Source: Prostheceraeus crozeri (taxonomy: Eukaryota > Platyhelminthes > Polycladida > Euryleptidae). From it: a DNA stretch of 64,000 bases. How positions within the stretch are numbered: the first letter of the stretch is position 1; every line of letters starts with the position of its first letter. Made by a program: the position numbers and the translations under genes. The DNA is taken from positions 1 to 64,000 of the forward strand of contig CAJQUW010010479.1 of NCBI GenBank assembly GCA_907163375.1. Reading direction: 5' to 3'. Below, in pieces: positions 39,475 to 51,114 of the stretch. Under the pieces are notes generated by a model, which saw only the letters and a list, made by a program, of their open reading frames with translations, was not told the origin of the DNA and did not search any database.

Positions 39475-40370
39475 TACTTCACGAAATCATTAAACATGCA
39501 TAAACACATATAAAAAATGTGTAGTGCAATAAGTGATGCTTCAAAAATATGTCAACAAAATTATCTGATCAAAAATGAACCCGGTGGAATCGTCTGGTTG
39601 GAATTTGAATATGAAGTAATGTTACGATTCAAAGTCAGTTATTTATAGTCACTGCTGCTATTGTTGAGTGCTTACATCTTCATTGATATCAGATGAATTT
39701 CCGATCATATCAAATTTAGTTATGAAGTTCAACCTTTGAACGTAGAGGAGGAATGTAATGAACTTTCATATTTTGTTTCGTAAAGGGCATGCAAAGTTAA
39801 CAGAATGAATGATTTCAGGTCATCATTTCTTCATTTTTCTTGCACTGTACTTCGTTTAATTTAAAACACATCTTCATGATAGAAAAAATCAATTAAAATA
39901 CATGTAGCCTCTTTCGTCTATTGTTTCATCTTCGTTTAGCTTACTAGCGCCACTACACCCAACAAGGCAAATTATGACCCACTGATAGGAAATTCAAGAA
40001 GGAGAAGGAACATTTGTCTCCTACAATTGACAGTTTCATGCAAAACTTCATGAAATACCAACCAGGATTTGAGCAAAATCTATTTGCATTTTGAACTTTC
40101 AAATAAGTAATAGTATCTGCTTTATCGACATTCTGAGGAGAAAGAATTTGTAGCATTGTTAGTAAGAGACCAAAACAATGTCGTCTTTACATCAGAGCTA
40201 AATCCACCGATGCTGAATAAACCAAGTTGATAAGTGAGTATTTCAGGAAAGCGTAGATACTTATTCAGCACACTGCTTTATAATTGACTAAAATGCGTTA
40301 TGGTGAGTGTATTAAATAGCAACTTTTAAAAATCCTGTATTGATATTCAATGCAATAAAAGTAAAAGCAC
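39475..40370. other. Gene-free stretch
   Basis: AT-rich; the upstream part of the Penelope-like fragment may lie in its last bases, but it is not recognisable. Confidence 0.4.
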
Positions 40371-40613
40371 TGTAGCAAGTGTTACATAGGAGAAACAAGA
40401 AAGCATTTTATTACTCGGATAAACGAACATATGAAAGGAAGACCTGCTTCTGAAATTAGCATGCACGAACACTGTCCTAACGGAGAGAATTTTAGAATTA
40501 TTTAAAGAACTAAGTCGGGGTTGACAAAATTGGCTGAAGCTCTGCATATTCGCGAGATTAATGACGAAATATTGATGAATATTCAACTTGTGACACAGTT
40601 AGAACTTTGGTGA
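40371..40613 (+). pseudogene. Penelope-like element GIY-YIG endonuclease remnant
   Basis: The + frame reads CSKCYIGETRKHFITRINEH, then HEHCPNGENFRII, and after one in-frame stop KLAEALHIREINDE. This is the C-terminal GIY-YIG nuclease of Penelope-like retroelements (C-x-x-CYIGET, R-x-x-EH, EALxIRE), with the Tyr and Arg of the active site present. The reverse transcriptase upstream is missing. A GCTCGAAACACGTTTG segment near 40812 resembles the (C/G)GAAACGTxTG tail common after this domain. Confidence 0.75.
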
Positions 40614-40723
40614 ATCCATGCACTACAAATGTACCGACGACCTATTGATGAATATTCAAGTTGTAACGCAGTTAGAATTTTTGTTATTGAATCCATGCTA
40701 TACAAATGTACCGACGACCTATG
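40572..40723. repeat. Two-copy tandem duplication at the Penelope 3' end
   Basis: TTGATGAATATTCAA(C/G)TTG starts both units (40572 and 40645), and TACAAATGTACCGACGACC closes both. Units are 73 and about 78 bases and differ by a small insertion and several substitutions. Confidence 0.85.
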
Positions 40724-40837
40724 AACTGATGGTATGTAGTTCACTTTCCTTTTGTACATAAGCTCCATTTTATTGTAACATCTGTTCCTCCTGTCACTGA
40801 TGACCAATTTTGCTCGAAACACGTTTGATCCTCAAAA

Positions 40838-41332
40838 TGAATAGTTTTCATTCTAAAATGATATTCAATGATTTTATGTGGAATGATGTCATTACAATAT
40901 TATAACAACATCATAACACATAAAAACAAACAGCATATTCCAATTTGTAATGCGTGCACAAGTACGGCTGTCACATAGTCACACATTCCGTGTTGGAATT
41001 AGGTCTCACTCACACTCACTCCCGTTTTGTATCCTTTGAGCCCTTTTCATCAACATTTTATTAGCCATGGCAAATATATGCCGTTGGAAAGATGTACAAC
41101 TACAAGACTGCTTGGATACACTAGCACAGCGCGAATGCACGTGCTAAATAATGTTGAAAATAGTACTGATAGGAAGTACTTATCAACATACAAAGACTAT
41201 AAGGTTCACACATTACATTATTGAGCAAAGACACTGGATACACACACAGAGTTAAGACTGATTCGGAAAATTACACAAAACATGTGAGGCAAGGGATTTC
41301 AGGTGTGTTTGAAAAGCTGACAGGGAACATGA
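40838..41332. other. Gene-free stretch
   Basis: No supported gene or repeat boundary. Confidence 0.4.
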
Positions 41333-41680
41333 TTATAGGGATGAGTGGGGAAGAATGTTTATAATGCCACTTGTGAGGGATAAAGGTGCCCGCCGAAAGC
41401 GCTCGGATGGCGGATGAGTGGGCTGCATATTTTTAGGCAGCTCATAGTAGGTTTGTCTGAGGTTGTAATTGAGCTGACGTTGTAAGGGTTTATATAAGAG
41501 AAAAGCACGGGGACAAGTATCGTTAATCATTTTATAGGCTGCGCTTGCAATGATACGAGCACGGCGAACAGACAGCAGCTCGAGCTTAACCTCATCATAA
41601 TGAGTCCGACCGAGATGGGTACGGAGAGGCAAGCGCAAAATATATCTGATGGCTCTGTTTTGTAGAGATTGTAGAGACAA
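41333..41680 (-). pseudogene. Non-LTR retrotransposon C-terminal fragment
   Basis: The frame reads LQSLQNRAIRYILRLPLRTH, then ELLSVRRARIIASAAYKM, a YNLRQTYYELP block and a final RRAPLSLTSGIINILP. This is the C-terminal region after the reverse transcriptase in Jockey/CR1-type LINEs (LQNRAxR, L-x-RR, YNLR, SxxxxGxxxxNxLP). The 115-residue frame is intact, but nothing else of the element is recognisable upstream. Confidence 0.75.
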
Positions 41681-44669
41681 CTGTCCCCTAATTGCGTGTC
41701 TCCGTTTAAATCGATCTTTGGCGAGCGAAGGACCCTGGCATATCTTATTTTTTCATGATCATCAAAATCTGTCTTTTTTTAACTTTACATTCCTTCGAAT
41801 GACACTCAGATACTAATGATCAATTAATCAGCTGCCTATACATAAAAATTCTTGCGAAAAAATGCCTTAAGGTTATGACTCTCTAGGGATAGAAAGCAGG
41901 ATTTTATTCGATCCAAAGCAGTAAAAACAAAATCAAATTAGGTATGCAGAAATAACTACATTTGGTCAGAAAATCTATTTATGTCTATGAGAAATACGAC
42001 ATATTGATAAAAAATCATTTTTTTCTGAGAAATAGGGATCCCGGACTTGGATAGTCTAGCTTGGGATTGACGGGGGATGCTGTTCTAGTCTCGGACGAAC
42101 TCAGTCCTGAACTTTTTCACAAGCCTGGACTCAATACCGGGCGTACAACCCTAGTAAGCGAGTGTTGCTGTAACAGTAACACATAAATCAACGGCGGCAC
42201 TGTACTGAAATTGACATTTGGGAACACAGTCCATAGCTGCAATGGATGTGTGACATTAATTGTTAGAGTAGCACATTTTTTAAACTGAAGTTGTCCGTGT
42301 TTGTCTTCAAAAAAACACCAAACACTGCTAGTGCTACTGGATGTCTGGTCATATGTGAGGCTTTTAACTGTTAACCATGGTGTAAATGTCAGTTGAGTTT
42401 TGACGGTAAATTTCGTGGATTGCTTGTTCAGTCTCATAACAAGTATACCAGGCTACTGGAATGTTAGAGTCTTGGACAAGTTCAGTTGACATTTGCTAAT
42501 CGCTTAATACCGTAGACAATTGGATCGCAAGCAAGTTTAAATGGCTTCATTTGTGAGTTGTAATGAATGGTGTTAACAGAAAAGCTATCCAATTCAAGTG
42601 AAAAAATGAGTGATCTTTTTTCATCCTGCAGGGTGTGTAGATTAAGAAACAGAAATTTCATTATTCTGTGGAAGTGGAAATAACATGTTGTTTAATCGAA
42701 CGATGTCGCTGTTTGTTTATACTGTTGCATGTCATTCATTCACGAGTAACAAGAAAATTTCAAGCATGGTGAGAAATTTTGCAAATGAATTCGAAGATAG
42801 TCAATTAAGTGGTAGATGTGATCTACAATGTCTGAGACTGGAATTGTTTCTTATATGAAAAAAATCCGGAAGTGGATGAAAATCCACATTTCCCATAATC
42901 TTTATAAGTTTATTACTGGCGGGTCCGAATGTTAGGTTGATTTGCCCGATTAGCCAGGATGGCATCTGCTAACATGGCTAAGGGTTTACCAGATTTCAAC
43001 CCTCTTAAAATCCTGTTTTCACCTGTTTAAATCCTGGTTTTTACTCAAATGTCCTCTGATTTTCGGTAAACTGATCTTATATTTATATTTGAAGCTGCGA
43101 CATTACCTTAACGAGTCATGCTTATTGAACATAACTTCAATAATTTAACAATTATTAGTAATTATTTAATGTAATTATTATTACATTAAATATTCAATAT
43201 AACCTATGGTTTGCCCTTAAGAGATCAGGTAGAACGTACCCATCGGCAGAAATAAATGGTCGCAGCGTGTCAAACTTTTTGACTATCCTAGGGCTACTTT
43301 AGAGCCAAATTTGACGGAATCTGTGAGGGAGGGAGGACATTCCCCACTAGTCCATTTATTGACTCAGTTAATGATTCTTAGGTGAAGCTGGACCTAGCCC
43401 CTATTGGTCCATCATATATATGATCATTTTCAAATAAATCAGATTCAATGTATGATAACTTAATGAACTTCCTTAAAGCACAAATTGCTGATTAAACATG
43501 CATTATCATATCAATCCTCGTCAGTCAAGGTTTCACAAGTTGCCATTACTGGATTATGCTGGAATTGCTCTCCCACAAATTTTAATGGCGGAATGAAATG
43601 GTTTAAGAAAAATTATGCAAAAAACAGAGAAACTCATACTCAGAATATTGAGCTCTGCTGTCGTATTTTGTGATATCTCACACATTCACATGGAAATAGT
43701 TGGAAGTGATTTGACCACAACGGAGATAATCATTGTATACAAGTGCAGAATGTACTCGCACTAGTAGCAACTGTTTGCTCTAAATTTGCTTTCATCCACT
43801 AAATTATTGTACTTTATATATCATACTTGTATTATCGTACATATATTATAGCAAGCAAAATCATGAAAAAAATTATAAATCCTCATTATCAATAAAAGAC
43901 GCGGAAGACCGGCTAAATATGAATTTGATGCTTTATCTTGCATCTTCGCTAATTATATTTGTTTAACTTCATTCAAAATTCTACGATATTAAAATATGTG
44001 ACCTGTTTAAACAAGTGGGATTTACCTATGATTCCACTCCTTTTTAAACATGGCTTCAACCAGGTGGCATGGTTTCAAAAAGTGTCAAAACAGTCAGGTA
44101 TTTAAACCATTTGCACCCGTGCGATTATCCCATTTTGCAGTCAGACGGTCAATGTCAAGCTGTTCAAGTTTGACAAAATAGTTATGCGATAAATCACAAA
44201 TGATAGTCCAGAGGTAGTTAAGCTTCGAATCTTGCGTCTTTTAGTTAAACATGGACATTGGACAGTCATTCTGGTTGAAATATTCTCACTGTTACTTTGG
44301 CTCTTGTCTCTTTCTAAGCATGAAACAATTTTGCTGGCCTGCCCATTTGCCTTCAAAATTGAATTTACACTAACAATATTTTACGTTCATATTGTTTTTC
44401 GTTAGAATTAAGTCTGAACTACAGATTCGGACATTCTTTGCTTGCTATTTTAAGAGATCAAGGCTAGATTTTTATAGTTACTTTCATTTTTCAAAAAACG
44501 ATTTATTTGATTAGCCCACTGTGCTACGGAGAGCATCTTGAAAATGTCAGTGAATAATTTAAACTGATAAGTCCTCTAAGGACATCTAAGTCGTCTGATA
44601 AGTTTTCAAACGAAATCGAATCAGATAAATGCGGATTTAATTTTTAATCTATTGTCCCTTCATCATCTA
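41681..44669. other. Gene-free 3-kb stretch
   Basis: No gene recognised. Around 42010-42160 a GC-richer segment ending TACAACCCTAG resembles, in complement, a TAGGGTTGTACG-type hAT end, but no partner was found. A short perfect hairpin TTAATGTAATTATTATTACATTAA lies near 43165. Scattered TTTAAACAGG and CCTGGTTT words near 43000-43040 and 43990-44080 hint at another decayed element. Confidence 0.4.
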
Positions 44670-45050
44670 GACGTTTGTCGATCTTGTGCATCTTCTTCAT
44701 TTTAAGGCAGAGTTTGCGCCTGTCACCTTGTGTGGCGTTAAACCAAGTTTTTCGTGTACTTCGAAATGATACCTCCCCTTCTACCTTTGTCAAACATCTT
44801 ACTGATCCACTGTGTCTGGTTCCAGCGCCGTACGTGCCATCATCACAGACGTCCTTCTCTCCGCGACTGAAGGAAGCTCAATTGCTTATTCACATTCTTA
44901 ATTAGACTTTCTACCGGATAGCTTTGCACGTGCCATCCACCTCACCATTCTCATTTCGGCTCTCTGGAGCAAGTTATCGTCGTCTGAACGGAGGACCCTC
45001 TCCTCAGACCCGCAGGTCATGGCTTGTCTGACCTATCGTACCAATCTCAC
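44670..45050 (-). pseudogene. LINE C-terminal fragment (RTE/L1-like reverse-transcriptase tail)
   Basis: The minus frame near 45030-44900 reads TCGSEERVLRSDDDNLLQRA then EMRMVRWMARAKLSGRK, matching the TEMRMLRWMxGxxxxDR block after the reverse transcriptase. Further on RRWNQTQWIS and, near 44700, NEEDAQDRQTSR match the (L)TEEDAxDRxxWR end of such proteins. Stops and frame changes separate the blocks. Confidence 0.55.
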
Positions 45051-46379
45051 ATTTTTGTAAATCACGGGATTTTCTTGAATTTCTCTAAAGACTACTGTAC
45101 AACACTTCAGTGAAAGACTTGGTTTGATAGTCTATAGTTATACGGTTACTACCGCATTTATCTATAATAGCTGCCAGTCAAAGAAACCGCCATGGCTGTT
45201 TATTTGGATTCATTTCTTGCGAAAATTGACTCGTATCCTAACTTAATATCAGTAATATCTTTCCATCTACAACGTTCAGGTGATATCTTTGTGGTTCCAT
45301 TCGTATTGGATATAGAACATGTAAATCTATCACACAAGATCACCGAATTTTCTTGATCACTCAACTGTAAGATGAGGCATATCATGTAACAGTTGATAGT
45401 TTTAAGCAATAATTTCTGTGCTCTATTTGTCAATGTTATAATTTCGGTAGAAGCTAAATGGAAAGCAGTATGTTTACAAACGGTACAATTCAACGATAAA
45501 GATCTAAGTCTAACCGAAGCCTATCTGAGTCTTCAAACATTCTTAAAAACCGTTGCCTACATACACACACGGCATTCATTTAGTTTACCATTGCAATAAC
45601 CACTGTACTGGTATATCAAGGTTGCATTTTGAATGATGTGTTAAACTTTGCGACAAATGCTAATGCGTTTTTGTTGTCTATCAACTTCAAGCAATAATGA
45701 TAAATTTCATGACAATGTCAATCAGTATTTGGCACAATTGTTTGTTACAAAGCGGTTATAAGGAATAATAAACCTTGGCAGCTTATTTGACAGTGGCAAC
45801 TAATGTGTACAAAGATGGACTATTTTTCATCCGACTATTTTAATTCTAGTAGGCGCTCAAAATATCCGAATTCATCATTTAACAAGCTGCAAGGTCAATT
45901 TTAATGCTTCAATCTATGGTCTGATTTTTCCTAGGTTGTTAGAATTTCTTGAGTTCATGGTTGCGCTAATTTACGTCAGACTCGCTTTTTTACCTTCGCC
46001 ATGTTTACTTTTCAATCAAACATAATTTTATTTGATTACGTAAACACATGCTTAGATTTTCTTGTTACGCATGACGGATTGTTATGTAGCATGTACGTAA
46101 TAACTCGATGCAGGCCATTGTATTATCTAATATTTGTTATCGTTTTTAACTTGATAAATTTACTTATCTTCAAGCGGCACAAGCGTTCTTCAATACACAC
46201 TAAAATATTGCAATAATATTGACAAAATTGATTCTAACAGACAGTTATAGAAGTTTTGCTTGATCTTGGCTACTGTTTCTGATAGACTGTTGGCTTCTCT
46301 GATTTCACGGACTTCACGAGATCCGTAGGTCACGTATTCAGCATGCATGCATTGTCTGCAGTTCTGCAGACGAACTCTA
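45051..46379. other. Gene-free stretch before the PPP1R3-type gene
   Basis: Open frames at 45200-45493, 45393-45599 and 46001-46216 show no recognisable domain. Confidence 0.4.
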
Positions 46380-46962
46380 CACATTGAGGGAGAGACACTT
46401 GATTTCCCACTGACGTCGACAACGAGAGACAGTCATCGATCTGTCGTCTTTCTGCTTTCCTCCATGTTCTCCGAATTGAATGAGAAGGAAGGTTAGAAGA
46501 AAGTAAACAGTTCTGTTTGTGTTGAACCTCGAACTTCCATTTCTCGGAGCTAAATGCTTGGAGGGAAGTGTTATTGTCTCAGCTGGTAGTCGCGTGACAA
46601 TTGCTAAGGTGATAAATTGCGTGCATTTATTGTTGTACGTCCACGTGGTCTCGATACGAGACCGGATCAGTATTGGTCGGCTGTCTCGTCAGCTGTGAAC
46701 TTGGAGAAACTTTCACCTACGACTACGTGCATCTATTCCACTATTCACTCATCGCTATTTTCGGCGGTATGTGACCTTGAATATCTGTGATTGGCTGCAA
46801 CGGCTCGACACGGGAGTCACGTAGCCACTTTAAGGAGACGATTTAAATGAGGGATGGTGAAGCGTAGAAGCAAGCGATTCCCGTCGTCAACAGCATGCGC
46901 TGGAGTGAGATTTTGTGAGGATAAAACCTCAATGATCTCGGCTTTCTTTCTCTGTCCAGCCC
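46380..46962 (+). promoter_or_regulatory. Probable promoter and 5' UTR of the PPP1R3-type gene
   Basis: This segment is richer in CpG than the surroundings. It contains an inverted CCAAT box (GATTGG near 46787), a CACGTGG E-box near 46642 and the palindrome GTCTCGATACGAGAC at about 46648. No clear TATA box. The transcription start cannot be fixed from sequence, and 5' introns cannot be excluded. Confidence 0.35.
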
Positions 46963-47844
46963 ATGGATAACCACGATTTCCTCTCTGACGACGAAGTTAT
47001 TGTTTCTGACGTTGCGAACATACACGGTGCCACTCCAGATTACTTGTATAAACCAGGTCGTCAATATTCGTGCAGTGCTATTAATTCGTGTTCACTCAAC
47101 CCTACTAACAACAACAATAGGAAGAGCAAACCTTCAGAGCCAGACGAGAATGGTCTTAGCAACAGCAATTCCGACTTCGCCAGTATTCTGCGAGCTGCTG
47201 ATCGCAGCGATCAGCCGAAGAGAGCACTGTCCTCCACGCGATACGAGGAATGGAAGCGCGAGTGTGACCGCGCGGAAATCGGCAACCATGCGAAGACTGT
47301 CCGCTTCGCTGATTCCATGGGCTTCGACCTCGAGGTGACGAAATTGTACACCGACGAACTTCCAAATGTCCCTCCCGAAGCGTATTATTATCTTTCTTTA
47401 TCGTCCAGTCGTGAACTGACCCCTCCCGACCCCCGTGATGTTGCTTGGACAGCACTATTCTCTCAACCATATACAACGCCCTACTTCCACCGTAATCTGC
47501 TGCAAAATAAAGTACAGTTGGACCATGCATTCATACATAATATGGAGATCAGTGTCACAGTCAGAGTCGTCAATCTCTCGTATGAGAAAGGAGTTTTCCT
47601 TCGATACACTCAGAATTCGTGGCATACTACCTGTGAAAAGCAAACAAAGCATTTGAGACACATCCCTCAACACAATGTGGATGTCTTCTGTGTGAAAGCG
47701 CCGCTAGCTGAACTTAGCATGCGAGTTGAGTTCGCGATTCGCTACGTGTGCATGAATCAAGAATTTTGGGACAACAATGGCAACCTGAACTATATTTTTG
47801 TACAAGAGAATCGTGGCGGTTACAGTGAGCAAGAAAAGAGATAG
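46963..47844 (+). CDS. PPP1R3-type glycogen-targeting regulatory subunit of protein phosphatase 1
   Basis: This 293-residue single-exon ORF targets the catalytic subunit of protein phosphatase 1 to glycogen, where the phosphatase activates glycogen synthase and inactivates phosphorylase. NHAKTVRFADSMGFDLE (residues 108-124) contains the RVxF-type PP1-docking motif KTVRF and the ADxxGxxL extension typical of the family. Residues about 166-281 form a CBM21 carbohydrate-binding domain: FSQPYTTPYFHRNLLQNKVQ, EISVTVRVVNLSYEKGVFLR, RYTQNSWHTT and FWDNNGNLNYIFV, whose last part is the glycogen-contacting W/F-DNN-x-NY loop. The length agrees with PPP1R3B/C. ATG at 46963 (CCCATGG) opens a Ser/Asn-rich linker and is the first in frame. 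Which vertebrate paralogue it corresponds to cannot be said. AATAAA near 48773 is a possible polyadenylation signal. Confidence 0.93.
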   Translation: MDNHDFLSDDEVIVSDVANIHGATPDYLYKPGRQYSCSAINSCSLNPTNNNNRKSKPSEPDENGLSNSNSDFASILRAADRSDQPKRALSSTRYEEWKRECDRAEIGNHAKTVRFADSMGFDLEVTKLYTDELPNVPPEAYYYLSLSSSRELTPPDPRDVAWTALFSQPYTTPYFHRNLLQNKVQLDHAFIHNMEISVTVRVVNLSYEKGVFLRYTQNSWHTTCEKQTKHLRHIPQHNVDVFCVKAPLAELSMRVEFAIRYVCMNQEFWDNNGNLNYIFVQENRGGYSEQEKR

Positions 47845-50800
47845 AAAACAATCTACTGTTTTATTGATCATTGAATTTGTGCTTAGCACATAGCCATTTT
47901 AAGGGAAGTGCTTCTCAGCTTCTTCAGCTACCCTCGGCTGAAAAGGTCTGTAATTTATGAATATAAATGAGCAGCTATCATCATGGATGATGAAGGAGAT
48001 CGAGCACTGGGAACTGAAAGTGCAAATGGACGTGATAACTATAATTATAGAAAGTGTTCTTCTCGGTGCTATTGAAGATGCTTAAAGGAGTATTTTCATA
48101 ACAATAGAATATTTGTAGGATTAGTTGTATAGCTATGATATTGCCATTTTTACCTTCATATTTGTTGTTTTAAATCTGATCATGAGAGTGTTTAGAACAT
48201 TAGATTATTGCTCATTGTGCAAGGTGTCTGAATCTTGTATGACTCCGAGTGAATTTCGTGTGTTTTTCGGGTCAATCAAAAGTGAAACTTAATCAAGCCA
48301 CTCGTGAGTGGCAGTAATCGGATGTGGACACATTTGGCTTCCAGCGAGGAACAACGGCTTCTTGGCTGTGATAAAGATTTGTAGGGTGACATTGCCAGCC
48401 AGAAACCAGATATATTCTTTTTACTGATGTGTCTGTTCGTTTTCCCAATCCCATATCACCCAAAGATTTCCCAACAGATTCTGTTTTGTGCCATCATTTG
48501 CGAATTACAAATTCATGGCAGACTATCGCACTAAGTGCGATTGTTGCAGCACTGTCTTTTCAACAGCTAAATGACGGAATTAGGGTGTAAGTGGAACTAT
48601 TATGGACTCATCGTCTATTGAACATTTATATCAATGAGCGAATCAAACGTTTTGACACTCAGGTGTCTTTGTAACTTAACTCTTTCGCTGTAGTTGTTCC
48701 GCTGTAAACAGTTGTCATCAACTAGATTATTTGAGACTGATGATGGTCATCGGTCGGTAGAGCAATTCAAATAAATTTTTCACGACCGTTTAATTAAAAG
48801 TTAAAACAAGTTACGTACAAATAGAATGAAACTTGTCAACGTTTCGGCGGTTGCCTTTATCGAGACAGGTTTCAGATTATTTGTGAGTAGTGGTGTATTT
48901 GATTTAGCAGAATATGGAAAAGTTGGCTTTGAATTAATGTACTACTCTTTTTTGCAACTTTGCAATAGAATCTATTTGTTAGATTGCCACTTTCGTCTAT
49001 GTAATAACTGTATGAAGGACAGATTAGTAGCCATAACTGCCACTGGGAGCATACAATATGAATTTGGCTGTTTGATGTAGGGAATCAAACTTGAAACATC
49101 TTCCCGATGAAGGAGCAGTATCTCTAACACGTGTTGCAGATTTAAAACTCATTTTGTCAGGCAGATAGGTCATTTTTTCCTTATTTCTAATTTGCAATGC
49201 GTCTTCCCAACCATGTCATCGATGCTTCAGTCATGAGAAGTGACCCTAGCCTGGTGAAAGTTACCGGTGCATGAATCAAACATGCATGTACAATTAACAA
49301 TGTACACGTATCATAAGTTTTACTTTGGAAGCAAGATTGGTAATCCGAAACAAAAGGGTCACCTACAGTCACTGGTTGCATAACTAGATAAATGTGTGGT
49401 CTTTTCTCGATTAAAGTCGAAAATACGCCAGAAGTGTCATGATGTTTACAAACGTGCTTGTAGTTTGTAATACCGAAAAAGACAATTTCCGAAAAATGTT
49501 CAATCTCAATATAATTACCTGTAGGAACACTGTGCAAGAAAGAGCGGCTGCTGGTTAGAAATTAACTTAAGATTGCGTTCTTCAAGCATCACAGCACACA
49601 GCGTTTTGATTTTGACGAACAACAAAATAATGGATTCAAATACAGTGAAATCCACATATAACGGACTCGCTTATGATAGTTATTTACGCAACTAGTGCTT
49701 AATTTTTGCATTTCACGAGTTAGATGTTTTAAATGCCAGATCCCGCAGGGCTAGGGCTATTTAAATCTAACGAGTTAGAATTCTATGATGAAGCAATCTC
49801 ATGCACGAGTTACGTAGAGAATTTTATTTGGCGACGTGCTATTATTCCCGCATGGGCAATAATCTGCTTTACAGGTAAAATAAAGTGATACGATATCTAC
49901 ATTATGCTCCCGGAGACAAATAAAGTACCTCTCCTCAAAGTGCCGACAAAATTTCCTATCGGTACTGAATAAAATACCGCGCTTACAACGTGCCTGTTTA
50001 TAGCATTCTTCCCAGGCACAACGGACCAAATTTTCCGCAGATCCACCTGTGATTTTTATAACGTACTTCTTCTATTGCGAATAATTGTTTCATACCTTTG
50101 TGTGCGCTCACGAGATAGCTAGCTCGATTGGGATGTTGAACCTTCAGGTCAATCCTCCCATCAGCTGCAATTGAATGCTTATTATTTCCGCCCACCTTTT
50201 TGAGGGACTACCTAGGAGTGACCATGCCATTCGTAGCATTGGTTACCGATCCTCCTTGATCAGTCACAATGATCGGGTTCAACAGAAAATTTCGGACTAT
50301 ATTTCGAACAAAGGGTTACTTGAGTAAATTACATTTATGTCATACAGTGCACGTGGGCTCGATGCCTTTCTGGCTGGCCTATGCTGTGCTCGTCGAATGC
50401 GCGCAGTTGATTATGAGACAATTTGTTTTTCATATTTACTCTCTGGGATTCCATAACATGAAGCACTAAATAACACAAAGTGCGTAGGTTGATTTATACA
50501 TGCATTAATAGATATTGCATTTGCACGTGCAGAACAACAATTCGCAAGTAATTGTTGCGGTAATGTGACATAGAATTAATTGCATCTGATATACCGTATG
50601 CATTTACAAAATGTTCGTGTACAATTATACCGTGCATAAAATCAAAGTGCGTGAACATCACTATGTATACTGTATGGAAGGGAATATGCCTTGACTGCTG
50701 TGCATTTTGCCCTCCAATCCTATTTTCACTTAAACAATAATACCTCAATTCATGTTATTGCTCTCACACACCTATGAAAATTACAATTCATACCGCCTTG

Positions 50801-50973
50801 GAATATGATGCACCATTTTTACAAGTCCTTTCAAGTACATAATAGGTGACTGATAAGTTCACCGCAGGTCAGCGCGACTGATGCTGTAACAGTCTCGACA
50901 TTTTTTAGTTCCAATTGAACTACGATTGTTATTCGATAAATAAGGCCTAGTTGTTGTTTTTATGGCATGCATT
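47845..50973. other. 3' flank of the PPP1R3-type gene and gene-free DNA
   Basis: The 3' UTR probably occupies the first part. Frames at 48826-49080, 49187-49537 and 49799-50195 have no convincing match. ACAGTGAAATCCACATATAACG at 49643 looks like a single pogo/Tigger-type terminus without a partner. Confidence 0.4.
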
Positions 50974-51114
50974 GTCCAAATTTTCTCCTACTCAGGCCAT
51001 TTCAGGTGTAAAAAGGAGTTACTAATGCAAAGAGATGCAAAGGAGTTAGATAAAGAGGTTTGTATGATGACTTTTTTTACCCTGAATTGGCCTGAGTAGG
51101 AGAAAATTTTGGCA
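50974..51114. repeat. Foldback with about 40-bp near-perfect arms
   Basis: CCAAATTTTCTCCTACTCAG then GCCATTTCAGGTGTAAAAA is mirrored by TTTTTACCCTGAATTGGC and CTGAGTAGGAGAAAATTTTGG (51074-51113) around a spacer of about 60 bases. Weaker symmetry continues outward to about 50948 and 51140. It is likely a miniature element. Confidence 0.8.

Noticed and set aside
42117..42437. 106-codon minus-strand frame
   Set aside because: Ser/Thr-rich with no recognisable motif. It overlaps what may be a decayed hAT subterminal region.
46001..46216. VTHDGLLC as the FBH1 segment before motif II (THDGYLKL)
   Set aside because: There is no splice acceptor upstream and the following sequence is a hydrophobic stretch with no DEAQD motif. 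A chance match.
49643..49700. Pogo/Tigger-like terminus CAGTGAAATCCACATATAAC
   Set aside because: A single end with no partner or transposase in range. Mentioned only within the gene-free entry.
49799..50195. Two minus-strand frames (49799-50029 and 49998-50195) that look protein-like
   Set aside because: I could not match them to any family, and the cysteine spacing gives no clear zinc-finger pattern.
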